In this document: positions 23,071 to 34,860 of the stretch, in pieces
How positions within the stretch are numbered: position 1 is the first letter of the stretch
Layout of the letters: the number at the start of each line of letters is the position of its first letter
Origin: Rutpela maculata
Taxonomy: Eukaryota > Arthropoda > Insecta > Coleoptera > Cerambycidae
Reading direction: 5' to 3'
Length of the DNA stretch: 64,000 nt
NCBI GenBank assembly: GCA_936432065.2
Contig: OW386293.2
Location: 32,004,234 to 32,068,233 of the forward strand
Notes under the pieces: model-generated
The model's input: the letters and a program-made list of their open reading frames with translations, nothing else
The model's database searches: none
What the model was told of the DNA's origin: nothing
Position numbers and translations under genes: made by a program

Positions 23071-23334
23071 ATAATGTTTTTTTTTACAAGTGGTTCGTTT
23101 ATAATACGAGCCGAAGGCTATAAACTATAGCCTGAAGCTATAAAGCTATATAAACTAAAGCATAAACCACACGAGAAAAAAAAACATTTTAGTTTCGAGT
23201 TATATACAAATTTTTTTGTATCGCCATTCGAAATTAGAAAACAATATAATTTTGTAAAAATAGACTAAATTCTATTGCTGTTTCCATAGAAACCAATAAG
23301 TTTTATTTCACACTGTGAAATAAAATTTCTTTAT

Positions 23335-23925
23335 CTACAACTAATATATAATATATGTTTTATATGTGTCAATTTTGCTATATAATGCCATATATTATTC
23401 CGGCAGGGATTAACGATGAGGGAATGATGGATCATTATTCCCTTTCGTAGAACAATAAAAAAAAACAGTACTTAAATCATAATGTCTTTGAATAGTAGCC
23501 ATTATATCCAAGTAGAATACTATACTTTGTCCACGACTAAATATTTTTGATTAAATTGTTTACTCAAAAAATTAATTAATGAATTAACTATATCATTCTT
23601 TTTGAGTAAAATTATTGTAAATAACGTTGACGTTTAAATTTAATTTGACAAGCTGTCCTTTTGACACATGACGGCCTACCCATTAACATTCCATCATCTG
23701 TTCAATTTATCGGTTGTAGCAACATTAATATACATTTTGCTGCAAAATAAAAAAATTGTATCATTTTTTATTTCTAAAAATTAGTCGTAGATAAAGTATA
23801 ATATACAACTCGCTATAACGAATAGTGTTTTCCCTCGGATGATTACAACACTCGCTCGCTCATTCTTGTAATCATACTAGGGAATAACAGTATTCATTAT
23901 AGCATCGTTGTATAATATACTATTA
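23335..23925. mobile_element. Insertion carrying hairpin-plus-core copy 2
   Basis: The flanks 23265-23335 and 23925-23975 are joined in a related sequence at about 43350-43475 (reverse strand), which lacks the middle. TTATTTCAC occurs at both junctions as a likely target duplication. Inside are a core, about 23518-23800, with TIRs like ACTTTGTCCACGACTAAAT, and a hairpin, 23797-23920, with GTATAATATAC at its base and CTCGCTCGCTC at its apex. Confidence 0.6.
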
Positions 23926-24217
23926 TTTCACTCTTTTTTCTTTATTTTACACTTGTCAATAATGACACTGTTTTGATTCATTGAAACTGTCAAGTAAATG
24001 TCATTTTAGGATATACGTTACAAAAACTTTAATAGTAATTAAATGCAAATTTTTGATGTCCACTATATTTTCTCTAAAACTAATATTTATTGAGATATTT
24101 GTAGAAAAACAAAAAAGTTACGTTTTTTCTAAAATCCCTTTACAGTTTAAAATGCATTTTTTTTCTAAAACAAGTGCTGTAAGTGGACGAAAAATTTGAG
24201 CGCCTAGGTCATACTAT

Positions 24218-25441
24218 TACGAAGGCGTAGAAGGGCCAATAAAAATTTTCACAAGTTTCAACCAAAATTCACTTTGATTGTTGCAATTTTAACTAAACGA
24301 TTGTAACTTCGACCTACAATTGTAACTTCGACCTACTATTGTAACTTTGACCTACAATTGTAACTTCAACAACCTACAATAATATCGTTAATACATTCGT
24401 TGATGAAAGAATGTAGAAGAACACACTACCGTGCGTGACATGACACCAATTTATTTATTAATGGGCGCCAGTCGCGTTCTGCACTGTTCTTCCACTCCCA
24501 AGCGGATTCGAGATAAGATATAACTCGATAGACAAGTAATAGGTCAAGGCTGCACTACTTTAATTATTAGCGACGCTCTTCTCTAATAAAAAAATCTATT
24601 TTCCTCTCTCTAATAAAAATTTGGTCTTTCTCTTTGACGGGATCCCACTTATTCACCTACTAATAATGGATTCTACAATTAATGATTTCTGAAAAATAGC
24701 ACAAAAAAATTGCTATCGAGCTCCTGTAAGGTGACCAGAACACTGAGTTTCAAACTTGCGGAATCATGAGACCCCGATTAACTCAGTGTTTACGGTCTTC
24801 CAGAAGAAAACCCTCAAGGGATTAAGAGACTAGCAACAAGTCATAATATCAATAAAATGCAAATAGTTCAAAGAATACCATTTATTTAATAGATATAAAA
24901 CAAGTACAGTGAAATTCTGAAATATCCTATCCAATAAATTATATAATGTGAAAGAATCACGCCTCCCCAACCAAGATAAATTGTACCATACAAATGAGAG
25001 ACTTTAATGCAAGCTTTTTAAAATTTATGAATTTTGGTAATTATGGTATGGTAATTATATAATATAAAAATATTTTACTTAAAAAATTTTGGTTCGCTTT
25101 TGTATGTTATGATCGGAAACGTCTTTAAATGATTTTTTTTTACCTAAGTCGAATTTTTATTTTGCCTTCGACTTATGTCGATTCTGGGAGGTTCTACAAC
25201 AAGAACAGAACTACGAACAGAACTGATTGTGGCGCATTTATTCTCTATCATCTGGATAATAATTGTAAATCGAAGTTACAATTGTAGGTCGAAGTTACAA
25301 TTGTAAGTCCGAAGTTACAATTGTAAGTCCGAAGTTACAATTGTAGGTCGAAGTTACAATCGTTTAGTTAAAATTGCAACAATCAAAGTGAATTTTGGTT
25401 GAAACTTGTGAAAATTTTTATTGGCCCTTCCACGACTTCGT
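24218..25441. mobile_element. TIR element with tandem subterminal repeats
   Basis: Termini ACGAAGGCGTAGAAGGGCC and near-complement are flanked by ATT (24215-24217, 25442-25444). Inside each TIR is a short array of about 18-19 bp units of the type TTGTAACTTCGACCTACAA: four units on the left (about 24298-24370) and five inverted on the right (about 25267-25366). No transposase is visible in the 1.2 kb, so it is non-autonomous. A 3 bp duplication would suit PIF/Harbinger, but this is weak evidence. Confidence 0.7.
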
Positions 25442-25451
25442 ATTCTATATA

Positions 25452-26617
25452 CAGCGTGTCCAGCCGGGAGCTTACACGATCCATATCTCGAAAACTAGTG
25501 AACAAATTTTTGTAAAATTACGTATGTATAGTAAAGAGCTTATGATCTATCCAACTAAAATATTTTGACAGTTCTATCACTTCCGGTTATACCAGAAGTA
25601 GATGTCAACTTTGCTATTTTAAATGAAACACCCATATTTTTATTATCGGAATTAATAGGTTACAAAATTTTAAGGTCACTTTGTATAACAAACCTTATAC
25701 CTAAAATTTATGGTTTTCGAGATATTAATTTTTTTACCAAAAAATTGACACCTGCAGACCCCTAAAAAAATTCTTCCTGTGAATAACCCATACACGAATC
25801 TAAATATCTTTTACTGTGGAAGTAATCAGCATAGTCGTAGATTATTTAAAAAAAATTGAAAACATTTAAATATTGTATAGGGTGAGTACAAAAGTGGTCA
25901 CAACTTTCCATTTAGAAACATCAAATATCTTCATTTTTTTTATATTCATTTTTTTTTGTTTTATCAAATTTTACGACTAAAAATATGGATACTTTACATT
26001 TACTTCTCTATACCTATGACGGTTTTTAAGATATTCACGAAAGTTCAGAAAAACCAATTATTTTGTAAGAATTCTTTGTTTAACCTTGTAACATTTTAAT
26101 TTTTTTAGTCTTAGATATTGTGATAAACCCAACCATCACGTAATACATTAAACAGCTTGACTGAAAATTGCAAAAAAAATTGTTGTTTTAAACCTAAACA
26201 AGAAAGAGACAATTCAAGACAAATAACAATGGAAATTATTTTGCAACAGCTAACAACAAAATTAAAAATAAATTAAAGTAGTTATTGGGTTATTCACAGA
26301 AAAATTTCTTTAGGAGTCTGCAGGTGTCAATTTTTTGGTAAAAAAATTAATATCTCGAAAACTATAAATTTTAGGTACAAGATTTGTTATACAAAGTAAC
26401 CTTAAAATTTTGTAATCTATCAATTCCGATAATAAAAATATGGGTGTTCCATTTAAACAACAAAGTTGATATCTACTTCCGGTATAACCGGAAGTGATAG
26501 AACTGTCAAAATATTTTAGTTAGAAAGATCATAAGCTCTTTACATACGGAATTTTACAAAAATTTGTTCAGTAGTTTTTGAGATATGGATCGTGTAAGCT
26601 CCTGGCTGGACACGCTG
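25452..26617. mobile_element. TA-flanked foldback element
   Basis: Arms of about 340 bp (25452-25791 against 26284-26617) begin CAGCGTGTCCAGCC and are flanked by TA. Boxes include ATATCTCGAAAACT and ACTTCCGGTTATACC. TA duplication and CAG ends suggest mobilisation by a Tc1/mariner transposase. No gene is present. Confidence 0.8.
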
Positions 26618-27000
26618 TATTAACGAAAAATAGTATATGGGAATATATTTTTTTAATTGCTGATTACTTACATTAACGAAATGGCGACGTTTTTATTAAC
26701 AAAAATTGAAAAAGTAAATTGTTTCTGTCATCTTATTTGTTTTTATGCTATAGAAATAGAAAAGAAAATCATTTGAAAGCCAAATAGTCTTTCATTTTGC
26801 TTCTTACCGCTTTTGACGAAAGTGCCATAGTTTCTGAGATATTTAACATTTAAACTGAATACTTCGTCTTATAGACGTTCGGAGGCCACCTTTATATTTC
26901 CAGATCTCCGAAACCATTAACTCTACAGAAATTAGAAAAAAACGAAAGTCATCAATTCAATCAAGTCAATTTAATAGCTTTCTTATTTGTCTCTAGCATG

Positions 27001-27785
27001 TTTTCGCTCAATGTAATACTTTTCGAGTTATTGGACGAATATTATTTTGAAACACCTTTTTTTTAAGCTAAAATCTCAATTTTTAAGTCGTTATAACTTA
27101 AAGACAGTTGCATAGAAAAAGTTGCATAGAATCTTTTGTTCTTAAAATTATATTTTCTTTCAGCTCCAATGCTTTTAATTTCTTCTTAGTTGCCACCCCC
27201 TGAAAAGGGGCGACATCCACCCCCTATGAATTAGCAAGCCGTCGCATAATATAGAAACTTTTCTTTGATACATTTACTATAAAGTTGCCAAAAATGAACG
27301 AAATTCGTTTCATATGACATTATTCCGAAGTTAAAATCTCTAGGTACTGTACTAATATTCGTTTTACAATTAAATAGATAATCGGCAAAATGAAGCTGAA
27401 ATTAAGTACGTATTATTATTTTTGCAATTTTTGCTGTCGTCTACTAGCCCATTACATAAATAGTTCAGTAAATCGGCTAAGGCCCGTTATATTTATTTGA
27501 TAGATGGATCCATGGAAACAATTATTGACACAATTGTATCCAAAGAAATTATCTGGAGAACAAATTTAACGGGATATGAAAGTACCGGGGCTAAGAGTAT
27601 AATTCTTGTTTTACTTATATCTATTTTTCTTACATACAAATCTTAATGTGTATTTGTCACAAGCAATAGCCAGGTTTGGGAACAAAACAACTCGTAGAGT
27701 AAAAAGTCAACCGGTTACAAAAACAGACAAAAGCGGGAAAACGAAACGTAAACAGAAAAGTAGTAAACTAAAAAAAAAAAAAAAA
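27001..27785. other. Intron segment ending in A16
   Basis: No convincing feature. The last 120 bases are Lys/Arg-codon rich and end in a 16-base A run right before the exon B donor. That could be the tail of a decayed retroposed copy, but I cannot recognise a source. Confidence 0.3.
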
Positions 27786-27800
27786 CTAGCCTAACCCTAC

Positions 27801-28619
27801 CTTTGAGCAAGCTGTACTGACAACAGCCCATCATTTCCAGAGTTTCCAGACCGGAGCGAGCTGAGTGAGGTGGCGCGTGTTTCGGGCAAACTTTTCAATT
27901 TGGGGATGGGGGAGCCGGGGACTTTGAACAGGTTGGTAGGACTGTTTCGGTTGGGGGTGGACTGCTCACTAACACTCTTCCGTTTAGGCCTGGGAGTTAG
28001 GAAGGAGAAAAGACTGTCAGATTTGAAGAATTTACTGGTAAACGATTTTTCCGCCTGCGGTATGGGAATGCGAGGTATTTCGAACTCGCTCTTCGATCGC
28101 AACACGCCCTCGGTGGTGTTCCGTCGGTTTTTCTCGATCTCCTCGAGGCTCAGCCTGTTATCCGAGTAGGCGGGCCTGTTGTGAGAGCTGTCGGACTTCC
28201 GGTGGTCCACGTCGTCGATGGTGAGCATGTTGGTCTTGATGCGCTCCACGACGCTCGTGGAGGACGACTTTTGCAACTCGTTAAAATTTTGAGAGAAAAT
28301 ATCGGTTTTCGAGTTGATAAAACTAGACTCCGGCGTTCGGTATTCCTCGTTGCTCGAATTGCTAACGTAACTAACTTGTTTCTGGTAGCCTTTCGGCGTG
28401 GAATAGACCGTGATGTTAGTCTCGCTATCGATAAAGTTGTTAGTGATAGTTTTTATGGGAGTAGAGGAGATCACTCCCTCGGGAGTGGAATAGACCTCAT
28501 CGTGGGTTGAGGAAGGGATTGTGTTGGGTATGTTGAACTTTTTGGGGAAGGTGTAGGATCTAAAAAATTTTTTGGTGTTTGAGACGGAGTGTGTCCGCAC
28601 CGATCTGCTATGTAGGTCC
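27801..28619 (-). CDS. Host gene, exon B (large Ser/Thr-rich exon)
   Basis: This is the largest exon of the minus-strand host gene, 819 nt: one base, 272 codons, then two bases. The acceptor ends TTTATGTTAG before 28619 and the donor is AAAG|GTAGGG. The product is rich in Ser, Thr, Pro and Asn, with repeated 'YSTP/YRTP' peptides in its first third, a short charged helix-like stretch (SLEEIEKNRR) in the middle and basic Pro/Ser motifs such as RPKRKS and GSPIPKLKS near the end. I see no catalytic fold, signal peptide or membrane span. A 16-base A run lies only some 15 bases beyond the donor in the intron. The long open frame, the splice sites and the phase match on both sides make a real exon very likely. 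Function unknown. Confidence 0.85.
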
Positions 28620-29313
28620 CTAACATAAACAAAAAATAAATATTGCATGCAAGTAAAGCCCTAATAAACAGCATAGAGATAAAAGTAAAACAAAATATGT
28701 ATGTTTTGGACAGTGAATTTGCTTGCGTAGTAATGTTTTTGGAATCAACCTCAGACAAATTTTCCAATTTTTATTATTTACTGTACTTCAGGTGCATTAC
28801 ACTTAACTGGCAATAATGTGAAACTGATTTAATTACAACGTAACCTCAACAAGTGAGTCATTTAGTGTAATTCATGGTGCGCATGAAAATAAATTTTCGT
28901 TTTAAAGAAAAAAATTTCCCATCTAGATTCAAGCAAACCTATCTTCAAAAAGGGTAATACTGAGGGTATATATCTAACTGTAGACCAATGTTCTTATTGT
29001 TTATGCACTAAAAAAATATTGAAAAATGTACTGCTAGCTAGCTAGCAGAGAAATAGTTTGTATGTAACAATATTTTGTAACAACTGTCAGCATGTCTTCA
29101 TCTAAGTAGTCTTGGGTATATTATACTTTGATTGTTGAACAAATATAGTAATCACGTGTATATCACGCAGTCGGAGGTAGGTGTATAAAATCAAAATCAA
29201 TCACTCAAGGCTGGCTAACTTATAATTGGAGCCGAATCGACCCAATCAGCATCAAATTGACCATAAGGGTCATCTAAAGGTCAAATATCTCTCGAAATTT
29301 TCAGGCTGGTATC
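28620..29313. other. Intron sequence upstream of exon B
   Basis: Contains the exon B polypyrimidine tract. I see nothing further that can be annotated. Confidence 0.4.
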
Positions 29314-29718
29314 TCGTCAGGATAGCGAGATATGAAGAAGATATGAAGAAAATAATCTCTATAAAAGTTGTTGAGGTTATTGAGGAGGCACCACTTAGTG
29401 ACCTTGTATTTGACCTTGAAGGCCATTTTCAACGTGTCTGATGGTCAACTTTCGTTTATCAAATGGGAACTGCCCTAGTTGCCTAGGGTCAATTTGAAGC
29501 CTTACAACTCTAATGCAGAATTTTTGGCTCTTTTAAAATCCTGGGTCAAAAATAGGGTATTCTATTTAAAAAACGAAAGTTGACCTTCAAATGACCTTGA
29601 AAACGCCATTCAAGGTCAAATACAGGGATCACAAGTGGTGCCCCCGTCTGTGCCCTCGATGACTTCCACAACTTTTATAGAGGTCATTTTCCTCATGTCC
29701 CGCTATCCTAACGAGTTA
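29314..29718. mobile_element. Palindromic repeat, about 400 bp
   Basis: CTCGTCAGGATAGCGAGATA at the left is mirrored by GCTATCCTAACGAG at the right. GACCTTG and AAGGTCAAATAC boxes, and AACTTTCGTTT against AAACGAAAGTT, complete a palindrome centred near 29510. The 71-codon open frame in the left arm is an accident of the repeat. Confidence 0.65.
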
Positions 29719-29888
29719 TTCAGGCGTATCCATACTATTGAGACACTGTATTTTATTTCTTACGATTTCAGCTAGAGTATACGTTCTTGTTTGGCAGCCC
29801 TCAGATAACATTCATTAAGATTCTAAATTAGAAAATGTGCAACACCATTTTCTAAAATGTCCATACTTCAAATCTCAAGGTTTATATA

Positions 29889-31952
29889 CAGGGTGTCCCA
29901 GTTAAAATTCCCGGTGCCGTTTTCTCGATAAATAAAAGAGATATTTGAATTTTGTAAAATGTGTTCACTAGAATATAAAACTGATATCAGTTTTGAGTAA
30001 AAACAGTCATTTTACAAATTCAGGTATAGATGGCGTTGCAACGCAAAGAAATTATTTGATCCTAAGAACGTTGTAATGAGGTGCAAGTGAAGGGACATTA
30101 CATTCTGAGCAACTTTTATAATACGAACAATTTTCGAAAAATCACTGGTTCTCGAGATATTGGAACTTCAGTATAATTTTTTTAAATATAAAAATTGTCA
30201 TAACTTTTTTAAAATACATTTTAGACGATAAATCCTTTGGAACATTTTTCATAGTGAATTAGGCTGATTTAGATTGTAATGAAACATTTATTTCAAAACA
30301 CAAAATAACTTTTTCTTTCAAGTAAAACAAAGGTGGGGCTGCAACTGCTATTTGGAAAATCAAGATTTTGACATTTCTGTTTATTGTGTATTCCGAAAAT
30401 TGTTCATATCGAAAAAGTTGCTTAGAATATAATTCTCCATCTCAAGCACCTCAATTTAGCGTTCCTAAAACCGAACAATTTATTTGCATCGCAACGCCAT
30501 CTATACCTCAATGTGTAAAATAACCATTTTTATTCAAAACTGAAGTCATTTATACCGGGTGACACAGGAGATATGTAACACCCCGTAGCATGTTTATTTA
30601 AAAAGATATTATTTTGAAATTTGGTAGACTTATATAATGCGTGATTGTCCTTTTTTTGGTACAAACAAGATATTTTTTCCACTTCCGGTTTCACCGGAAG
30701 TAACATCTACTTCGTTATTTTATACGGCACCCTGTATATATTTTTTTCCTATCTGATTCCACTTAAATTTCTCTTTTCAACTATGTATACCAAGATGAAA
30801 TTTGTTTTTAAAATGGCTGTTGAAAACCATTTTATTGCACCAAGTCAAGTTGGCTATGGAATGAAATGTGGCGGTAATTAATGCTTAATGTGCTGCGATA
30901 TCAAAAGAACCCTGGTACACAATTTTGTGTTACATATTTGTTTTGTTCTAATCAGTAGCCGAAGAGACTTTGTAGAATTTTTATATTAAATAAAAATCTC
31001 TAGACTAAATCCCCGAAATCATAAAAACTAAGATAGAAACACTAATTTTAAATTTGACCCATTTGTAAAATATTTATTCATCTTTCACTTTTACCCAATA
31101 CCATTCATTGTTATGTCTGATTTTATCTTGCTTTTAAATAAAATTGTTTTCGAAGAATCTCAAAATGCTGGCCATTATTTTCCCTGCAGCATCGAATTCT
31201 TGTAACCAGTACCCCTAAGCACATTTTCTAACTGCAATTCAGTACCTAATCTCATTTATTGCTAACCTAACTCTCATTTTTAAATCTTCCCTATTTTGTA
31301 GTGGAGCTTTATAAACCATTTCCTTGACACCTCAGGGGCCATCTAATTGGTAAAATTGAAATATGAATAAATATTTTACAAATGGATAAAATTTAAAATT
31401 AGTGTTTCTATCTTAGTTTTTGTGATTTCGTGGATTTAGTCTAGAGATTTTTCTATAATATAAAAATTGTACAAAGTCTCTTCGGCTACTAATTAGAACA
31501 AAACAAATATGAAACACAAAATTGTGTACCATGGTTCTTTTGATATTGCAGCACACTAAGCATTAATTACCGCTACATTTCATACCATAGCCAACTTAAC
31601 TTAATGCAATAAAAGGGTTTTCAGTAGCCATTTTAAAAATGAATGCCACCTTGCTATACATAGTTGAAAAGAGGAATTTAAGGAGAACTAGATAGGAAAA
31701 AAATATATACAGGGTGCCATTTAAAATAACAAAGTAGATGTCACTTCCGGTGAAATCGGAAGTAGACAAAATTTCTTGTTTGTACTAAAAAAAGGACAAT
31801 CATACATTATATAGGTCTTCCAAATTTCAAAATAATATCTTTTTAAATAAACATGCTACGGGGTGTTACATATCTCCTGTGTCACCCGGTATATTCCTAC
31901 AGAATTCAAATATTGCTTTTAGTTATCGAGAAAATGGCGCCGGGAGTTTTAA
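29889..31952. mobile_element. Outer foldback, interrupted by a second foldback
   Basis: The left end CAGGGTGTCCCAGTTAAAAT follows TA. The right end is truncated, stopping after the complement of CTCCCGGCGCCATTTTCTCG near 31952. A second internal palindrome (ACTGATATCAGTTTTGAG ... CAAAACTGAAGT; TAGATGGCGTTGC ... GCAACGCCATCTA) spans 29960-30550. The inner element 30555-31889 is inserted near the right side. Confidence 0.65.
30555..31889. mobile_element. Inner TA-flanked foldback
   Basis: Ends CCGGGTGACACAGGAGATAT and complement are flanked by TA (30553-30554, 31890-31891). The arms are about 520 bp each, leaving roughly 300 bp of unique centre. They contain ACTTCCGGTTTCACCGGAAGT. No transposase. 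Confidence 0.8.
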
Positions 31953-32616
31953 GTGGATGCACTTATTGCTTTTCCACAAAGTGCTTTACTTGAAATCTCG
32001 TTTATGAGAATTCGAGTATTGCGTATTCCATATGAAAGACGTAAAAACTTTACCATATATTTTTTTAAAAGGTGACCCATTATAATATTGACTGTAATGA
32101 AATACATAATAATAATAGACTTAATTTCCATATTCCACGAGTAAATTCAATACCTAATCAAACTTTTTAACTTGCTATAGTCCGGACTAACATCTTCGAG
32201 TTTTCACCAATTTACAATACACTCCAATCAAATAGGAACAAACAGATCCCATTTTGAGAATGCCCAAGGTCACTCTGGTCCCAAAGTATAACTTCTATAA
32301 AAATTTTCAAATCAAAGTATCAGACAGAGAGGACTGGAAAAACGGTCATCCAATATCGGCGCAAACGATCAGGGGCCCGATTCTCGAAACTAGACGAACC
32401 CGATTCGTGCACGAATGGCGTTGAAATTAGCACACGAACGTACTTTTTCGATTCTCAAACTGTCGACTAACACATGAACGAACAAATTCGTGCACGGAAA
32501 GTACTCGAACGGTGTTTCGGTGGCGAAAAGCGTATTCGCATGTCAACATAACAAATTAACGTCAACCTTCAGTCAAACAGCTTTATTTTGGTTGGAAATT
32601 GTGTTAGAGTATTCTA

Positions 32617-32889
32617 ATGGCTGCTTTGGATGAGCTGAATCTTTTAATAGCAATTATTAACTTGGAAGAAATGGAGCCAGCTGCAGAAGTCAGAAGGGAA
32701 CATAATAATCGTGCACTCAAAGAAATAGTATGGGTAAATTCAACAAAAAAAAAATGGTTAACTAACAATATCGTTAATTTTTTTAAACCAAACTATATTG
32801 ATGGTATTTTTAAACAAGAGGTGATTGTTATTCTAATTAATAGAAAGTTGTCGTACAACAAAACAAACATTAACTTAAAAAATAGATGA
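32617..32889 (+). pseudogene. N-terminal remnant in the Harbinger element
   Basis: A 90-codon open frame starting MAALDELNLLIAI and rich in acidic residues, then becoming AT-driven. It lies where Harbinger elements usually begin their transposase or Myb-like gene. The start could be authentic, but the protein ends early, so it is treated as a remnant. I see no catalytic motif. Confidence 0.4.
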
Positions 32890-33527
32890 ATAATACTATT
32901 ATTTTGTTTGTCTGACTATTATTTTGTTGAATTCTGTCAAATTAAACTAGATAATAGTATATTTTATTTTTAACTATTATCGAATTGTAATTCTAACCCA
33001 GTATTAGTTCGCTGTATTATTGTACTTGGTAGACAAACCAATATTATTGTCGTCTTCTAGAAGTTCTAAAAGAATTACCATAAAATTTGCTTGCTTACCA
33101 CGTAGTCTATTACTGAAATTATTCCCAGATGACGCCACATACAAATCACTGACAATAATCAATCATGCATTATCTTATACTCTTATGAATTTATAGAAAA
33201 TTAATAACATGATTGCAATGTTCAAATTCTCTCAGGGATCATCGATATATTTGGATGGATCTTATAAACGATCTCTAATCTTTGGTTTGGGTGGTCTGAT
33301 GTCTCAATACTGAGATTTTGGCTAACCAAAAAAAACTTCGTCATACAATAAAGTGTAGATCAACCTAAAAATTAGTTGGTGAACAAAAAACAAAGTCGTT
33401 GTACTATTTAATTGTAGACCAAATTGAAAATGGTCAGTGAACATAAAAAAATGTCATTGTACTATTTAATTTGTTACAAGAAGATATGATTATTAAACTA
33501 CTATTTGTTTACGAAAACAAATAAAGT

Positions 33528-33806
33528 TTGTATGACTATTCTTTTCTGATTGATTTAACTATGAAACTAGATAGGCGCGATTTCATATGCTCTTTTTGGT
33601 TGAATTTACCTATCATTTTCTTTGAGTGTGTTTACTATGCCTTTGATATGTCCGATATAAAATTCGTTAGAATGCTTCGACTAAGTAAAGACCTAGCACG
33701 GGATCTAATCAATTTACTATCTGAATATTTGATCCACCCATTGATGCACAATCTCCTATTTACAAAGGATATTTTTAGTCAGAATTCCTCCAAAACACAA
33801 AAATAA
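33528..33806 (+). pseudogene. Harbinger transposase fragment
   Basis: A 92-codon frame whose middle, KFVRMLRLSKDLARDLINLL, matches the pattern just before the DDE domain of PIF/Harbinger transposases, where an arginine-rich 'F R L S K' helix is followed by a leucine-rich helix. None of the three catalytic acidic residues is present. The gene is deleted and non-functional. Confidence 0.55.
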
Positions 33807-34173
33807 AATCCCAAAACCGCCTACAACCAAACAATCATCCTTGTGCAAACCGCAAACAACAACAAACGATAACACCATGATAACACATTTGAAACTTCGA
33901 GGATTTTGATTTTGACACTTCTCAACTATTGCACCACGACCGCAACGAAAAGTTCCCAGACTTACACGGTCTGCTATTGGTCGACATATATCTATATATG
34001 AATCAAGATACGATGTACGTTATACGGCCAACGAATGTGTTCGCCTTGTGTACCGCTTTTCGACTATCACTGGAGAAATTGATGTTTATAAAAACTGCGT
34101 TCGCATGCGAACCAGACTGCACGAGTTGGTTCGTGCACGATCAATTCGTTCGGGGTTCTAGAATTGGGCCCCT

Positions 34174-34860
34174 TCAGACGGCTTTAAGACAGAACAGGGA
34201 GTCGGAGCTAGGTGGAAAACGACAATCCCGATACGTCTAGGAATACACGTCACAATATTTCAAGCTGAAGTGGCCGCTATACAGAGGTGTGCAAAGGAAA
34301 TAATGAGGCAAGGAACTGTAAACCAGTCATTTGCCATTTTTTTCGACAGCCAAGCAGCACTAAAGGCACTCGATTCCATGCAGGTCGATTCAAGACTAGT
34401 ATGGGAATATAAATGCCCTTACGGATCTAGGAAGACAGAACAAAGTGAGGAACACAGGGATAATGAGAAGGCTGGTGAACAGGCCCGGGGAGACGCATCT
34501 AAGGCCCTAGAAGGTGTGGCTAAGCCACGCATACAAACATTCATTAATGAATGGGTACAAAATAAATCTCTAGAGTGGTGGAAGAATTTCCCACACCAGA
34601 GCAGACCAAAAAGTTCATTAAAGGACGATCGGCCAAATTCACGAAAGACCTACTATGCCAAAATAGAAAGGCTATCAAGATAATGGTAGGTCTAACTAGA
34701 CACTGCAGGCTTAGTAGACATATGAGTCTAATGGGACTGGCAGAGAATGCAGATTCTGTCAAGAGGAAGAGGAAACCTCAGTACATGTGCTGTACCATTG
34801 CGAAGGCCTAGCCAGACTGAGGTTCCAACTACTTGGCGAAGAGAAACAAAGCGCAGATAG
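34174..34860 (+). pseudogene. LINE RNase H domain and Cys/His finger, decayed
   Basis: Read in shifting frames this gives an RNase H domain: the first Asp in SDGFKTEQGVGA right at the Harbinger junction, the Glu in IFQAEVAAI, and the third Asp in FFDSQAALKAL. A later motif that should read as a GNE-AD type box appears as DNEKAGEQAR, so the last catalytic Asp is lost. Downstream, a HCRLSRHMSLMGL segment and a Cys-rich CRFCQEEEETSVH finger are typical of R1-clade LINE C-termini. Frameshifts occur near 34410 and 34680-34760. It is inactive. Confidence 0.75.

Larger units (their letters stand above)
32372..34173 (+). mobile_element. PIF/Harbinger-like element, internally decayed
   Basis: Termini GGGGCCCGATTCTCGAA and TTCTAGAATTGGGCCCC are flanked by the 3 bp repeat TCA (32369-32371, 34174-34176). 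CGTGCACGAA boxes recur in both subterminal regions. Two short frames remain inside, one with a transposase-like segment. Size, TIR and 3 bp duplication all fit PIF/Harbinger. Confidence 0.75.

Noticed and set aside
24298..25366. CRISPR-like spaced repeats
   Set aside because: Units are contiguous or nearly so, mirrored in TIRs of an element, and the genome is eukaryotic.
27606..27794. Lys-rich 62-codon frame ending in poly-Lys
   Set aside because: The Lys run is an A16 tract and the upstream part matches no family I know; no splice or start support.
27870..28510. Two plus-strand frames opposite exon B
   Set aside because: They are antisense shadows of the well-supported exon B.
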